DNA of 64,000 nucleotides, taken from NCBI GenBank assembly GCA_021737145.1, contig JAIPEN010000003.1, positions 248,001 to 312,000 on the forward strand. Reading direction: 5' to 3'. Positions within the stretch are counted from its first letter, which is position 1, and each line of letters opens with the position of its first letter. Of this stretch, positions 9,489 to 17,979 are shown in pieces. The stretch comes from Desulfarculaceae bacterium (GTDB lineage: Bacteria > Desulfobacterota > Desulfarculia > Desulfarculales > Desulfarculaceae). The position numbers were made by a program, and so were the translations under genes. Under the pieces are notes generated by a model, which was not told the origin of the DNA, did no database searches, and saw nothing but the letters and a program-made list of their open reading frames with translations.

Positions 9489-11333
9489 CTAGAATTCTGC
9501 CCGCAGTCCCAAGAAGCCGGACAGGCCCAAGGTGTTGTAGCCCTGTATCTCCACGTAGTCCTCGTCGAAGAGATTGATCACATTGCCATAGACGCTCAGC
9601 CACTTGAATATCTTGAAAGTGGCCGCGGCATTAACCGTGACGTAGGAACCCACCTGGCCGGTGTTGGCCGCGTCGATGTAGCGGTCGCCCACGTACAGGC
9701 CCCAGACCCGGATGTTGAGCCGGTCGTTCATCAAGGGCAGGCGCACGCCCAGGGTGCCCTTGTCCCGGGGGTTGTAGGCCAGATCCTTATCGGTGCTCTC
9801 GTCCTGGGCGTCGGTGTAGGTCCAGGAGCCGTTGACCTCCAGCCAGGGGAGCAGGCGGGCCGCGGCGTAGAACTCCACGCCCTGGCTCTTCACCTCGTCC
9901 AGGTTTTCGTACTTCCAGGTGTTCATGTCAAAGCTGATCAGGTCGTCGGTCTGGATGTTGAAGTAGGTGAGGCCCAGCTTGATGCGCTTTTGCCACAACA
10001 GCTGCACCACGCCCAGGTCCCAGCCCTTGCTCTTCTCGGGTGACAGGTCGGTGCTGCCGTAGGGGCTGTAACGCTGGTAAAGGCTGGGGGCCTTGAAGCC
10101 GGTGCCGTAGGTGCCCTTGAAGGTGGTGTCGCTGGCCGCGATGGTGTAGGAGGCCCCCACCCGCCAGGTCACCTGGTCGTCGAAGTCGTCGTTGTTGTCG
10201 TTGCGCACCCCGCCCAGCAGGTAGAGCCCCTCCAGAATCTTGAGCTGATCCTGCAGATAGAAGCTCAGGGTGTCCACGGACTTCTTGCTCACCGAGTCCC
10301 AGGTGGTGCTGTAGTCGCCCTTTTCCTGCTGCCACTGCACCCCCAGGGTGACGGTGTTGATGTCCTTGTAGAGCAGGTTGTGCCGCCACTGGGCCGTGGT
10401 CAGATAGGAGTTGTAGTCCGAGCCGTCCTCATAGTCGTTGTCCACCGCGCCGTAGGACACGGTGAGCTTGTGGTTCCACCAGGAGAAGGGCGCGTTGGTC
10501 AGGCCCAGGATGCTGGTGTAGGAGTCGGTCTTGACGTTGTCGTTGGTGTCGGCCTGCTGGCCGTTCACAAAGCCGTCGTAGTCGCTCTTGGCATGGTTGT
10601 AGTAGCCGATGAAGTAGATCTCGGTATTGTCGTTGATGTCAAAACCGACCCGGCCGTTGAACTGGTAGGCGTAGTAGGGATCGTCCTCGCTGCCCGCCTT
10701 GGCCTTGGAGATGCCGTCGGTGTTGATGCCCGTGCCGGCCAGCATGAAGTTGAAGCGGTCCAACTGGCCCTGGGTGCCCACGTTGCCCTGCCAGGTGTTG
10801 TGCGAGCCGTAGCCCACCGTGGCCCAGCCGGTGGGGGTTCCCCGGCCGCGCTTGGTGATGATGTTCACCGCCCCGGCCATGGCGTCCGAGCCGTAGAGGG
10901 TGGACTGGGGCCCCTGCACCACCTCCACCTGGCCGATGCCGCCGGTGAGCAGGTTGGCGATGTCAAAGGCGCCGTTGGTGGAGATGGGGTCGGCCATGCG
11001 CACCCCGTCGAGCATGAGCATGGTCTGACCGGACTGGGTGCCCCGCATGGTCAGGCTGGTGGTGCCGCCAAAGGGGCCGTTGCCGCGGATGTAGACCCCG
11101 GGCACGTCGCGCAGGGCGTCGGACAGGTTGAACTGGACCTTCTCCTCGATTTCCTTATCAGTCACCACAAAGGTGGTGGAAGGGACCTGATTCAGGTCCT
11201 CCTCGGTCATGGTGGCGGTAACCACCATCTCGTCTTGTTGGGTGTCCGCGGCCTTGGGCGCGGCTTTCTCGGCGGCCAGGGCGGGGCTCGCCAGGAGCAG
11301 AGACGCCAACAGGGGAACTATTAACTTTCGCAT
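9489..11333 (-). CDS. btuB: BtuB-like TonB-dependent receptor (cobalamin/corrinoid uptake)
   Basis: 614 aa counted from the ATG at 11333, which has a GGGAGGAAT ribosome site and opens a clean signal peptide (MRKLIVPLLASLLLASPALA). The frame is open 79 codons further upstream, but that stretch is riboswitch RNA. A TonB box-like DEMVVTA follows the signal peptide. The plug domain (LSDALRDVPGVYIRGNG, SGQTMLMLDGVRMADP, VEVVQGPQSTLYGSDAM, then GAVNIITKRG) and a 22-strand-type barrel ending in an aromatic residue (LRAEF) follow. Two cobalamin riboswitches precede it, so the substrate is most likely a corrinoid. No BtuCDF permease is visible nearby. Confidence 0.9.
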   Translation of the reverse strand: MRKLIVPLLASLLLASPALAAEKAAPKAADTQQDEMVVTATMTEEDLNQVPSTTFVVTDKEIEEKVQFNLSDALRDVPGVYIRGNGPFGGTTSLTMRGTQSGQTMLMLDGVRMADPISTNGAFDIANLLTGGIGQVEVVQGPQSTLYGSDAMAGAVNIITKRGRGTPTGWATVGYGSHNTWQGNVGTQGQLDRFNFMLAGTGINTDGISKAKAGSEDDPYYAYQFNGRVGFDINDNTEIYFIGYYNHAKSDYDGFVNGQQADTNDNVKTDSYTSILGLTNAPFSWWNHKLTVSYGAVDNDYEDGSDYNSYLTTAQWRHNLLYKDINTVTLGVQWQQEKGDYSTTWDSVSKKSVDTLSFYLQDQLKILEGLYLLGGVRNDNNDDFDDQVTWRVGASYTIAASDTTFKGTYGTGFKAPSLYQRYSPYGSTDLSPEKSKGWDLGVVQLLWQKRIKLGLTYFNIQTDDLISFDMNTWKYENLDEVKSQGVEFYAAARLLPWLEVNGSWTYTDAQDESTDKDLAYNPRDKGTLGVRLPLMNDRLNIRVWGLYVGDRYIDAANTGQVGSYVTVNAAATFKIFKWLSVYGNVINLFDEDYVEIQGYNTLGLSGFLGLRAEF

Positions 11334-11341
11334 TACGGTTA

Positions 11342-11355
11342 TTCCTCCCGCGAGG
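11342..11355 (-). promoter_or_regulatory. Ribosome-binding site inside a small hairpin (btuB)
   Basis: On the minus strand CCTCGCGGGAGG can fold with CCTC paired to GAGG, hiding the GGAGG Shine-Dalgarno of btuB. It lies just after the 3' end of the second cobalamin aptamer, where a translational expression platform would be expected. Confidence 0.5.
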
Positions 11356-11361
11356 TTCATG

Positions 11362-11509
11362 GGCGGGATGGGTCTTCCGGCTCGGGGCTTCCTACTGGCC
11401 CGCCTTCCCACCGTCTTAGCGACGGCAGTGGCTGGTTTCCGGGCTTTCGTTCCCCTCACGGCTGCGGGGCAGCGGGCGAATCTCACGCCACTTCCTGTAA
11501 CATCCCACC
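11362..11509 (-). promoter_or_regulatory. Cobalamin riboswitch aptamer 2 (btuB-proximal)
   Basis: Minus-strand leader of btuB. P1 is a 9-bp helix between GGTGGGATG (11501-11509) and CATCCCGCC (11362-11370) with one G-U pair. Inside are the AdoCbl-riboswitch signatures: GCCCGCTGCCCCGCAGCC, the GCCACTG box (11426-11432) and GGTGGGAAGGCGGG. The aptamer ends 28 nt before the ATG with no T-run in between, so control is probably at translation initiation through the hairpin over the Shine-Dalgarno. Confidence 0.9.
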
Positions 11510-11568
11510 TGAGTTTTATGAGGCTGCCGCCTCCTTGTGTGGCGCCCGGTCCGGGCCGGGCCATAAAC

Positions 11569-11602
11569 AAAAAAACCCCCGCCCACTAATTGGACGGGGG
11601 GG
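11569..11602 (-). terminator. Intrinsic terminator between the two cobalamin riboswitches
   Basis: On the minus strand a C5-G5 type stem (CCCCCGTCC / GGGCGGGGG around an AATTA loop region) is followed by seven T residues (11569-11575). It lies downstream of aptamer 1 and upstream of aptamer 2, so it is the natural off-switch for aptamer 1. A second stable GC hairpin lies immediately downstream at about 11541-11562. Confidence 0.75.
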
Positions 11603-11694
11603 ACTGCACCCAGCTTCTTGATCTCCCCTCCGAAGCCCCGGCTCACCATAAAGGGAGGCCGATACCGGTGACACGCCGGTCGGTAGCTTCGGGT

Positions 11695-11861
11695 GGAGGC
11701 GGCAGGTCTTCTGACTCCCGGATCATCCTCGGGCCGCGCCTTCCCGCCGCGCTTGATACGCGGCAGTGGCTCTCGTGCGGCCTTTGTCCCCGGTCACAGC
11801 GGCGGGACCGTGACGGTTTCTCACCGTCTTCCCTTATTAAGCCACGGGGGGCGCCGTCTCC
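11695..11861 (-). promoter_or_regulatory. Cobalamin riboswitch aptamer 1 (promoter-proximal)
   Basis: A P1 helix forms between GGAGACGGC (about 11853-11861) and GCCGCCTCC (11695-11703). Conserved elements follow in order: AAGGGAAGACGGTGAGAA, GTCCCGCCGCTGTGACCGG, GAGAGCCACTG (box at 11764-11770), GCGGGAAGGCGCG and the classical 3' end GGGAGTCAGAAGACC. Together with the terminator 93 nt downstream it forms a transcriptional on/off switch. It precedes btuB only; cobQ and cobB lie upstream of it and are not controlled by it. Confidence 0.93.
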
Positions 11862-11906
11862 ACTTTGTAACCTATTACCTAACCCAGGCGAAAAAACGAG
11901 TCAAGC

Positions 11907-13433
11907 TTATTCCGAAGGGGCGCGGGGCTCCAGCAGGCCGCTCAAATCCAGATGGGCCTCCAGGTGGTCGGCCAGAAGATCGAACTGCCTCTCCCGGAAG
12001 GCGGCATAGTCGCCGGACAGGGGCGCGTCCCTTCCCCGGGCCCAGGCCAGCAGGGCGGCGCGCAGGGCGTCGTTGTCCAGGATGCCGTGCAGGTAGGTGC
12101 CCACCACCCGGCCGTCCGGGCTCACCTGGCCCTCGTCCTGCTCCACGGTCTTGCCCAAAACGCTGGCCAGGCGGAAGGCGGGGCGGTCCGTGCCCAGGGG
12201 GCGGCTCAGCCCCATGTGGATCTCGTAGCCCTTCAACTCGCCGGGCGCGGCAAAGGGCAGGCCCGGGGCGCTACGGGCCTTGACCCGGGTGGTGGTCTTG
12301 TCCCCGGCCATGGTGGTGGCTATGGCCAACAGGCCCAGGCCGGGCTCCGAGCCGGGCCGGCCCTCCACCCCGTCCGGGTCGGCGATGCTCTGCCCCAGGA
12401 GTTGGTAGCCCCCGCACAGGCCCAGCACCTTGCCTCCCAGGGAGTGGAAGGCCCGGATGGCCTGGTCCAGGCCGCTGGCGCGCAGCTTGGCCAGGGCGGC
12501 CAGGGTGTTCTTGGTGCCGGGCAGGACAAGCAGATCCAGGCCGGCCAGCTCCTCGGGGCGCTCCAGCCAGGAAAGCTCCACTCCCTCGGTGGCGGCCAGG
12601 GCGTCGAAGTCGGTGTAGTTGCTGATGTGGCTCAGGCGCGCCCCCCCCACCCGCACCGAGCCCGCCCGGCCGGCCAACTCGCCGCGCTCCAGGGCCACCC
12701 CGTCCTCCTGGGGCAGCAGGATGTGCTCGAAACGGGGCAGCAGGCCCAGCACCGGCACCTGGCCCTGCTCGGCGATGTAATCCATACCCTCGCTGAACAG
12801 GGCGGGGTCGCCGCGGAACTTGTTGACGATCACCCCGCCCACCGAGGCCCGCTCGGCCGGGGTCATCAGGCTGAGGGTGCCCAGCACCTGGGCGAAGACC
12901 CCGCCGGTGTCGATGTCCGCCACCAGGAGCACCTTGGCCCCCACCCGCTGGGCCAGGGGCAGGTTGACCAGATCGTTCTTCTTCAGGTTCACCTCGGCGC
13001 AGGAGCCCGCCCCCTCCATGACCACCACCTGATGGGCCGCGCTCAGGCGGTCAAAGGCGTCCAGCACGGTTTTGAGCAGCTTGGGCTTCAGGGCGTAATA
13101 GTCGGCCCCGGCGAAATTGCCCATGGGCTTGCCCATGAGCACCACCTGGGAGTTGGTCTGCCCTCCCGGCTTGAGCAGGATGGGGTTCATGTCCACCGAA
13201 GGCTCCAGGCCCGCGGCCTGGGCCTGGGCCACCTGGGCCCGGCCGATCTCCAGGCCCTCGGGGGTGATGCCCGAGTTGAGCGCCATGTTCTGGGCCTTGA
13301 AGGGGGCCACGTCCACCCCGCGCCGTTTCAGCCAGCGGCATAGGCCCATGGTGACAACGCTCTTGCCCACGTGGCTGCCGGTGCCGGCCACCATGATGGG
13401 CCGGTATGAGGGAGGCTGTTTCATGAAAGCCAT
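11907..13433 (-). CDS. cobQ: Cobyric acid synthase CobQ (CbiP)
   Basis: 508 aa, normal length. It amidates four carboxyl groups of adenosyl-cobyrinic a,c-diamide using glutamine and ATP. The N-terminal P-loop amidase/dethiobiotin-synthetase-like domain has MVAGTGSHVGKSVV and a PFKAQNMALNSG segment. The C-terminal class I glutamine amidotransferase domain has the nucleophile Cys in KVLGLCGGYQLLG and the catalytic His in VVGTYLHGILDN. The gene overlaps the end of cobB by 13 bp. An alternative start is the ATG at 13424. Confidence 0.96.
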   Translation of the reverse strand: MAFMKQPPSYRPIMVAGTGSHVGKSVVTMGLCRWLKRRGVDVAPFKAQNMALNSGITPEGLEIGRAQVAQAQAAGLEPSVDMNPILLKPGGQTNSQVVLMGKPMGNFAGADYYALKPKLLKTVLDAFDRLSAAHQVVVMEGAGSCAEVNLKKNDLVNLPLAQRVGAKVLLVADIDTGGVFAQVLGTLSLMTPAERASVGGVIVNKFRGDPALFSEGMDYIAEQGQVPVLGLLPRFEHILLPQEDGVALERGELAGRAGSVRVGGARLSHISNYTDFDALAATEGVELSWLERPEELAGLDLLVLPGTKNTLAALAKLRASGLDQAIRAFHSLGGKVLGLCGGYQLLGQSIADPDGVEGRPGSEPGLGLLAIATTMAGDKTTTRVKARSAPGLPFAAPGELKGYEIHMGLSRPLGTDRPAFRLASVLGKTVEQDEGQVSPDGRVVGTYLHGILDNDALRAALLAWARGRDAPLSGDYAAFRERQFDLLADHLEAHLDLSGLLEPRAPSE

Positions 13434-14791
13434 TTCCGGGCGCTGGCCACCAGACGGCGGGCCAGATCAGGGTTGGAGCCGAAGTGCAGATGCAGGTAGC
13501 TGGCCAGGGTGTTGCCCTGCTTGAGGCCCCAGGGCTGTCCCCGGCCGGACGGGCCCTCCACAAGGTAGGCCTCGCTCAGGCCGCCTTGGCCCGGCCCGCC
13601 CTCCACGACCTCGGAGTAGTGGAACTCGTGGCCCCGGGCCTCGGCGCCCGCCGGACCCAAGATGGTGTCTTGCTTAAAGCGCAGGGCGCGGTAGCCCAGG
13701 GAGGCCAGGCGGGGCAGCATGCGGGTGCGGATGGGCAGCAGCCCGGCCATGGGCCAGGCGCGGCCTTGCAGGTCTTCCAGCTCTTGCCCCAGATACATCA
13801 TGCCTCCGCATTCGGCGTAGATGGGCAGGCCTGCCCTGCCCGCGTCCGCGATTTGGGAGGCCAGGGAGCGGTTGGCCGCCAGGGTCTCGGCGGCCAGCTC
13901 GGGGTAGCCCCCGCCCACATAGAGCCCGCCCAGGTTCGGCGGCAGGTCCGGATCGGCCAGGGGCGAGAAGAACACCAGCTCCGCCCCGGCCGCCTCCAGG
14001 CGCCGCAGGTTCTCGGGATAATAAAAACAGAAAGCCCGGTCGCGGGCCACCCCCAGGCGCACGGGCGGGCCGCCCGGGGTCCCGGCCGGGGATGGCGGAG
14101 CCAGCTCCAGCTCGGGAAGGCCCTCCACAAGGGCGTCCAGGTCCAGGCCCTCTTCCAGCCAGTCGGCCAGGGCCGCCAGGTCCGCCGGGCCCAAGCCGGC
14201 CTCTTCGGCAATGACCAGGCCCAGATGGCGCTCGGCCAGGCCGCCTTTTGGCCGGCGCAGCAGGCCGCCCGACCAGGGCATGGAGGGCGCGGAGGCCATA
14301 GCCCGGCGGGCCAGGTCGCGGTGGCCCTCTCCGGCCAGGTTGTTGGCCGCCAGTCCGGCGAAGCGCACCTGCGGGTCGAAGCGGGCAAAGCCCAGGGCCA
14401 GGGCGGCCAGGCTGCGGGCCATGGCCCCGGCGTCGGCCACCAGCAATACCGGCAGGCCCAAAAGCTTGGCCAACTGGGCGGTGGAGCCCTGCTCGTTCTC
14501 CGGCGCGCTGCCGTCGAACAGGCCCATGGCCCCCTCCAGCACCGCCACCTGTCCGCCAGCCGCGTGGCGGGCGAACACGGCCCGGTTTTCCGCGGGGGAG
14601 AGCATCCAGGTGTCCAGGTTGTGGGAGACGCGGCCGCAGGCCAGGGCGTGGTGGCCGGGGTCGATGAAATCAGGCCCCGCCTTGAAGGGCCGCGCGTCCA
14701 GGCCCCGGCGGGCCAGCGCGGCCAGCAGGGCCAGGGTCACGGTGGTCTTGCCCACCCCGGAGGAGACGCCGGCGATACAGATGCCTTTCAT
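13421..14791 (-). CDS. cobB: Cobyrinate a,c-diamide synthase CobB (CbiA)
   Basis: 456 aa. It amidates the a and c side chains of cobyrinate (or Co-sirohydrochlorin-derived precursor). The P-loop is ICIAGVSSGVGKTTVTLALL at the N-terminus; GLFDGS and FKAGPDFIDPGHH are family signatures. The GATase domain carries the Cys in PIYAECGGMMYLG and a C-terminal ASYLHLHF His. It lies directly upstream of cobQ with overlap and 19 bp downstream of the cNMP/PAS gene, so all four minus-strand genes from 16672 to 11907 are probably one transcript. Confidence 0.96.
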   Translation of the reverse strand: MKGICIAGVSSGVGKTTVTLALLAALARRGLDARPFKAGPDFIDPGHHALACGRVSHNLDTWMLSPAENRAVFARHAAGGQVAVLEGAMGLFDGSAPENEQGSTAQLAKLLGLPVLLVADAGAMARSLAALALGFARFDPQVRFAGLAANNLAGEGHRDLARRAMASAPSMPWSGGLLRRPKGGLAERHLGLVIAEEAGLGPADLAALADWLEEGLDLDALVEGLPELELAPPSPAGTPGGPPVRLGVARDRAFCFYYPENLRRLEAAGAELVFFSPLADPDLPPNLGGLYVGGGYPELAAETLAANRSLASQIADAGRAGLPIYAECGGMMYLGQELEDLQGRAWPMAGLLPIRTRMLPRLASLGYRALRFKQDTILGPAGAEARGHEFHYSEVVEGGPGQGGLSEAYLVEGPSGRGQPWGLKQGNTLASYLHLHFGSNPDLARRLVASARKWLS

Positions 14792-14810
14792 GGCGGCGCG
14801 GGCTTCCCCC

Positions 14811-16121
14811 CTAGGGCTGGGGCGTGGCCAGATCCATGACCGCCAGGTTGTCGCGGTCCACCCCGAACTGCTTTTGCAGGCGCTCGGGGTCCAGCTTGAC
14901 CAACAGCCAGCCCAGGGGCTTGCCGTCCTGGCTGAGGCGATAGGCCAGGGCGGTCACCTGCCGGCTGCCTCCACGGCTGCGGTCCTGCTGGAAGTAGTTG
15001 AGCACCACGTGATCGCTCTTCTTGGTCTGGGCAAAGGGGATATGGCTGTAGTTGATCCCCACCCCCATGGACGCCGAGTCCTCATAAGGCGAGAAGGTCT
15101 CCACCACCCGCTTGTCCGGGCCCAGGATCACCAGGCCGGTGTAGGGCAGGCGTTTGGCCTGAGGCATCTTGAAAAAGCGGACCAACACCTCGTGGCTGCG
15201 CTCGATGCGTCCCTCGGCCACCGGCTCGGCCAGCAGGTTGGTGAGCAGCACGCGGTCGTTGACCAGTTGGTTGCGCAACTTGGCCTGTTCCTCGCTGGCG
15301 CCGCCCATCTGGTGGGAAAGCTGGGGGTAGAACACCAGGGCCGCCGCGCACAAAAGCAGGGCCGCGCTGGCCGCGATGAGCCACACCCGCACCCGGTTGA
15401 AGCGCCGCCTCAGGCGGTGGGCGTTGGTCACGTCGCGCCCCACCACCAGCAGGCCCTTGAACTGCTGCTGGGCGTCGTAGAGCCCGCTGATGCTCAGGGC
15501 GACGAAGCGCCGCCCCTTGAGGGGGTGGTTGATGGTGACCACCTTCTCCTGGGCGGTCTGGCCGGCGGCGGCGGCGCAGGCGAACTCGCGCACCTGCTGC
15601 TCCTCCTCGAAGAGCCCTTCCAGGGGGCGCTGGCCCACCTGGCGCCACTGGCGGCCGTAGAGCCCGGTGGCCGCCCGGTTGAAGGCGGTCACCTTGCCGC
15701 CCGCGTCGGTGAGCACCACCGCGTCGGGCAGCATGTCGCTGAACTCCTTGAGCCCGAAGAGCACCTGGCTGGTGTCGTCCAGGCGGTGGGCCAACAGGCG
15801 GGTCATCTGCCGGGCCAGGTCGGGGAACTGCTCCAGAAAGTTGTTGATCTCCTCGCGGGGGATGGACACGGCCCGGCCGTCTTCAGTGGCCCTGATGGTG
15901 GCGGTGCGCCGCGAGCCCAGGAGAAAGGACATCTCGCCGAAGACCGCGCCGGGCTCCGCGATGGTGCTTATCACCTGCTGGCCCTTGAGCACGTCCAGGG
16001 TGCCCTCGGCCAGGATGTAGAGGTTCTGGGAGTTCTCCCCTTCCTGGAACAAGATCTCGCCCTGGTGGAACTCCACCATGTAGCGGCTGAGTTGCGGATC
16101 GTCGGTAAATTGCTCGATCAT
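14811..16121 (-). CDS. Cyclic-nucleotide-binding/PAS membrane sensor protein, no output domain
   Basis: 436 aa from the ATG at 16121, which overlaps the upstream gene's stop by 4 bp. The order is a cNMP-binding (CRP-fold) domain at about residues 10-125 (FHQGEILFQEGE, GAVFGEMSFLLGSRRTATI), a PAS domain at about 130-250 (LPDAVVLTDAGGKVTAFNRA), one membrane segment at about 265-285 (LIAASAALLLCAAALVF), then a periplasmic Cache-like region. There is no kinase, GGDEF, HTH or methyl-accepting domain, so the output is unknown. The topology is odd: both known sensory domains are cytoplasmic and N-terminal. Its place upstream of cobB may only reflect operon packing. Confidence 0.7.
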   Translation of the reverse strand: MIEQFTDDPQLSRYMVEFHQGEILFQEGENSQNLYILAEGTLDVLKGQQVISTIAEPGAVFGEMSFLLGSRRTATIRATEDGRAVSIPREEINNFLEQFPDLARQMTRLLAHRLDDTSQVLFGLKEFSDMLPDAVVLTDAGGKVTAFNRAATGLYGRQWRQVGQRPLEGLFEEEQQVREFACAAAAGQTAQEKVVTINHPLKGRRFVALSISGLYDAQQQFKGLLVVGRDVTNAHRLRRRFNRVRVWLIAASAALLLCAAALVFYPQLSHQMGGASEEQAKLRNQLVNDRVLLTNLLAEPVAEGRIERSHEVLVRFFKMPQAKRLPYTGLVILGPDKRVVETFSPYEDSASMGVGINYSHIPFAQTKKSDHVVLNYFQQDRSRGGSRQVTALAYRLSQDGKPLGWLLVKLDPERLQKQFGVDRDNLAVMDLATPQP

Positions 16122-16672
16122 GCCTCGCCTTTTCGTTTGCTGCCGCGCCCCAGCCACCAGGCCAGCCCCAACAGAGGCAGGAAGATCGCCGCCTCCTGGG
16201 CCATGCCCCTGAGGGTGGGGCCATGACTGAGCAGGCCCCACAGCCCCCCCAGGGTGCGGCTGTAATAGGCGGTGGGCACCACCTGCACCGGGGAGAGAAA
16301 GCCCTCCCCGCTCAGCGGCCACAACCAGGGCACCCCGGGCCCGCAGCCCATGAGATAGTCCAGCAGGGGATGGCTGGCCGCCACCAGGCTCAGCCCCAGC
16401 CAGGCCCGTGGCAGGTTTTCCCATCGCCGCCAGGCCACGGCCACGGCGGCCACACCCCCGGCCAACAGCGCGAAGACCAGGCTGTGGGTGAAGCCGCGAT
16501 GATGAAACACCCCGGGCCACAGGGCCAGGGCCGCCACGTCCAGATCAGGCAAGAGGCTCAGCCCCAGGGCCAGGAGCACTCCCGGGGTTTTGCCGGGCAG
16601 GCGGCAGGGCCGCTTGAGGGCCTGGTATACCGCCAGTCCGGCCAGGCCATGTCCCACCACGCTGCTCATCAA
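16118..16672 (-). CDS. YdjM/DUF457-family inner-membrane metal-dependent hydrolase-like protein
   Basis: 184 aa with several membrane segments. It carries the family signatures: an N-terminal HGLAGLAVY stretch, LLPDLD, HRGFTHS (about residues 58-64), and SHPLLDYLM. The conserved His/Asp residues are thought to bind metal. The E. coli relative YdjM is in the LexA regulon, but nothing here shows SOS control. It is the first gene of the minus-strand block, divergent from the deacetylase gene with a 92-bp AT-rich spacer that probably holds both promoters. Confidence 0.75.
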   Translation of the reverse strand: MMSSVVGHGLAGLAVYQALKRPCRLPGKTPGVLLALGLSLLPDLDVAALALWPGVFHHRGFTHSLVFALLAGGVAAVAVAWRRWENLPRAWLGLSLVAASHPLLDYLMGCGPGVPWLWPLSGEGFLSPVQVVPTAYYSRTLGGLWGLLSHGPTLRGMAQEAAIFLPLLGLAWWLGRGSKRKGEA

Positions 16673-16764
16673 GCCTCTTTCCCAGCCCTGTCTTATTCTA
16701 TAACAAACCCTGCTACATTAATATTGCAAGCTCCGTGCGAGACCAAGCCCAAAGGAGGGCCGCG

Positions 16765-17520
16765 ATGAAAGTTGTGTACCATCCCTTGTTCGCGCAGGTC
16801 TACACCAACGACCCGGCGGCCGAGGCGGGCCGCCTGGAGGCGGTGCTGGAGGTGATCGCCCCCCAGGCCGAGATGGTGGAGCCGCCGCCCGCCCCGGATG
16901 AAGACCTGGCCCTGGTGCACACCCCCGAGCACCTGGCCTGGGTCAAACAGCGGGGCCTTCACCCCATCGCCGCCCTGGCCGCGGGCGCGGCCCTTAGCGC
17001 GGCCCGCATCGGCACCGGCGAGCCCTGCTTCGGCCTGCTGCGCCCGCCCGGGCACCACGCCTCGGCGGGGAGCTGCTGGGGATTTTGCTACTACAACAAC
17101 GTGGCCGTGGCCCTGGCCGCGCTCAAGGCCAGGGGCGAAATCGCCTCGGCCCACGTTTTGGACATTGACCTGCACTTCGGCGACGGCACCGAGAACATCA
17201 TGGAGGGACGGGACTGGGTGCGGGTCTACAACCCCGAGGCCCGCGACCGGCTGTCCTATTTGCCCGAGGTGGCCGCCGAGCTAAAGGGCCGCCAAGCGGA
17301 CTTGTTCGCCATCTCGGCCGGGTTCGATATGCATCAGGACGACTGGGGCGGCCGCCTGAGCACAGGGGACTACCGCGAGCTGGGCCGCCTCGCGGCCCAG
17401 GCGGCGCGCCAGGCCGGCGGCGGGGTGTTCGCGGTGCTGGAGGGCGGCTACAACCCCGCCGTGCTGGGCCACAACGTGTTGGCCCTGATGCAGGGCATGG
17501 AACAGGGTTGGAGCGGCTAG
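16765..17520 (+). CDS. Histone deacetylase-family amidohydrolase
   Basis: 251 aa from the ATG at 16765 (AAAGGAGGG 8 bp upstream). HDAC/acetylpolyamine amidohydrolase-fold enzyme. It has the catalytic His pair in RPPGHHA, GFCYYNN, the zinc ligands in DIDLHFGDGT (Asp and His) and SAGFDMHQDD (Asp), and the C-terminal LEGGYN. The residue after the zinc His is Phe where most relatives have His; that position is not a metal ligand, so activity is expected. It is shorter than classical AcuC or HDAC proteins (about 300-380 aa). The substrate could be an acetylated small molecule or protein. The stop codon shares CTAG with the converging gene. Confidence 0.88.
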   Translation: MKVVYHPLFAQVYTNDPAAEAGRLEAVLEVIAPQAEMVEPPPAPDEDLALVHTPEHLAWVKQRGLHPIAALAAGAALSAARIGTGEPCFGLLRPPGHHASAGSCWGFCYYNNVAVALAALKARGEIASAHVLDIDLHFGDGTENIMEGRDWVRVYNPEARDRLSYLPEVAAELKGRQADLFAISAGFDMHQDDWGGRLSTGDYRELGRLAAQAARQAGGGVFAVLEGGYNPAVLGHNVLALMQGMEQGWSG

Positions 17521-17858
17521 CCGCTCAGCCAGGACTCCTCGCCCCGGCTGATCATGGCCTTGGACACGATGGCTCCCACCTCCATGACCCGCCAGGTGGG
17601 CACGCATCCGTACTTCTCGGGGATCACCTTGGTCCAGCGCTCCGAGCTCAGGTATTGGTCCAGCTCCCCGGCTGAACGGAACACGTAGAGCGCTCCCCAG
17701 CGGCCCGCTTCCTGCTCCACCCACCAGCACTTGTATTCCACCGGATCCATGTCGCGGAACACGGGATAGCTGCCCAGGAACAGGGCGCGCATTTGATCGG
17801 TGGAAGGCAGGGTGTCGGGCGCGAACTCGACCCACAGGGCGCGTTTTTCCGTGGCCAT
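17517..17858 (-). CDS. YdhR-like small alpha/beta-barrel protein (putative monooxygenase family)
   Basis: 113 aa from the ATG at 17858. The sequence begins RALWVEFAP and has a KCWWVEQEAGRWGALYVFRS core like the YdhR/dimeric alpha-beta-barrel family, where a Trp-rich strand precedes a helix labelled here by ELDQYLSS. The biochemical role of YdhR proteins is not settled despite the monooxygenase name. The gene converges on the deacetylase gene; the two stop codons overlap in CTAG at the centre of a perfect 16-bp palindrome (17511-17526). Confidence 0.6.
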   Translation of the reverse strand: MATEKRALWVEFAPDTLPSTDQMRALFLGSYPVFRDMDPVEYKCWWVEQEAGRWGALYVFRSAGELDQYLSSERWTKVIPEKYGCVPTWRVMEVGAIVSKAMISRGEESWLSG

Positions 17859-17979
17859 GGCTGGCTTCTCCTGGTCCAGGTGGGCATCAACCAGGCCCCA
17901 GCATAGCACACGGAGGCCATTATAAAAGGGCCCGCCCCATGGGGGCAGACCCAGTGTGATTACCGGGGCGGACCCGGTG

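Noticed and set aside
11334..11570. 79-codon N-terminal extension of the TonB receptor
   Set aside because: It is riboswitch sequence; the signal peptide and ribosome site identify 11333 as start.
11590..12283. Plus-strand open frames over the riboswitch region and cobQ end
   Set aside because: They overlap a structured RNA and the 3' end of cobQ on the other strand and have no recognisable domain.
13420..13450. TTTCATGAAA followed by TTTCCGGGC, similar to a repeat terminus
   Set aside because: It lies within the overlapping cobB/cobQ coding sequence and has no partner terminus nearby.
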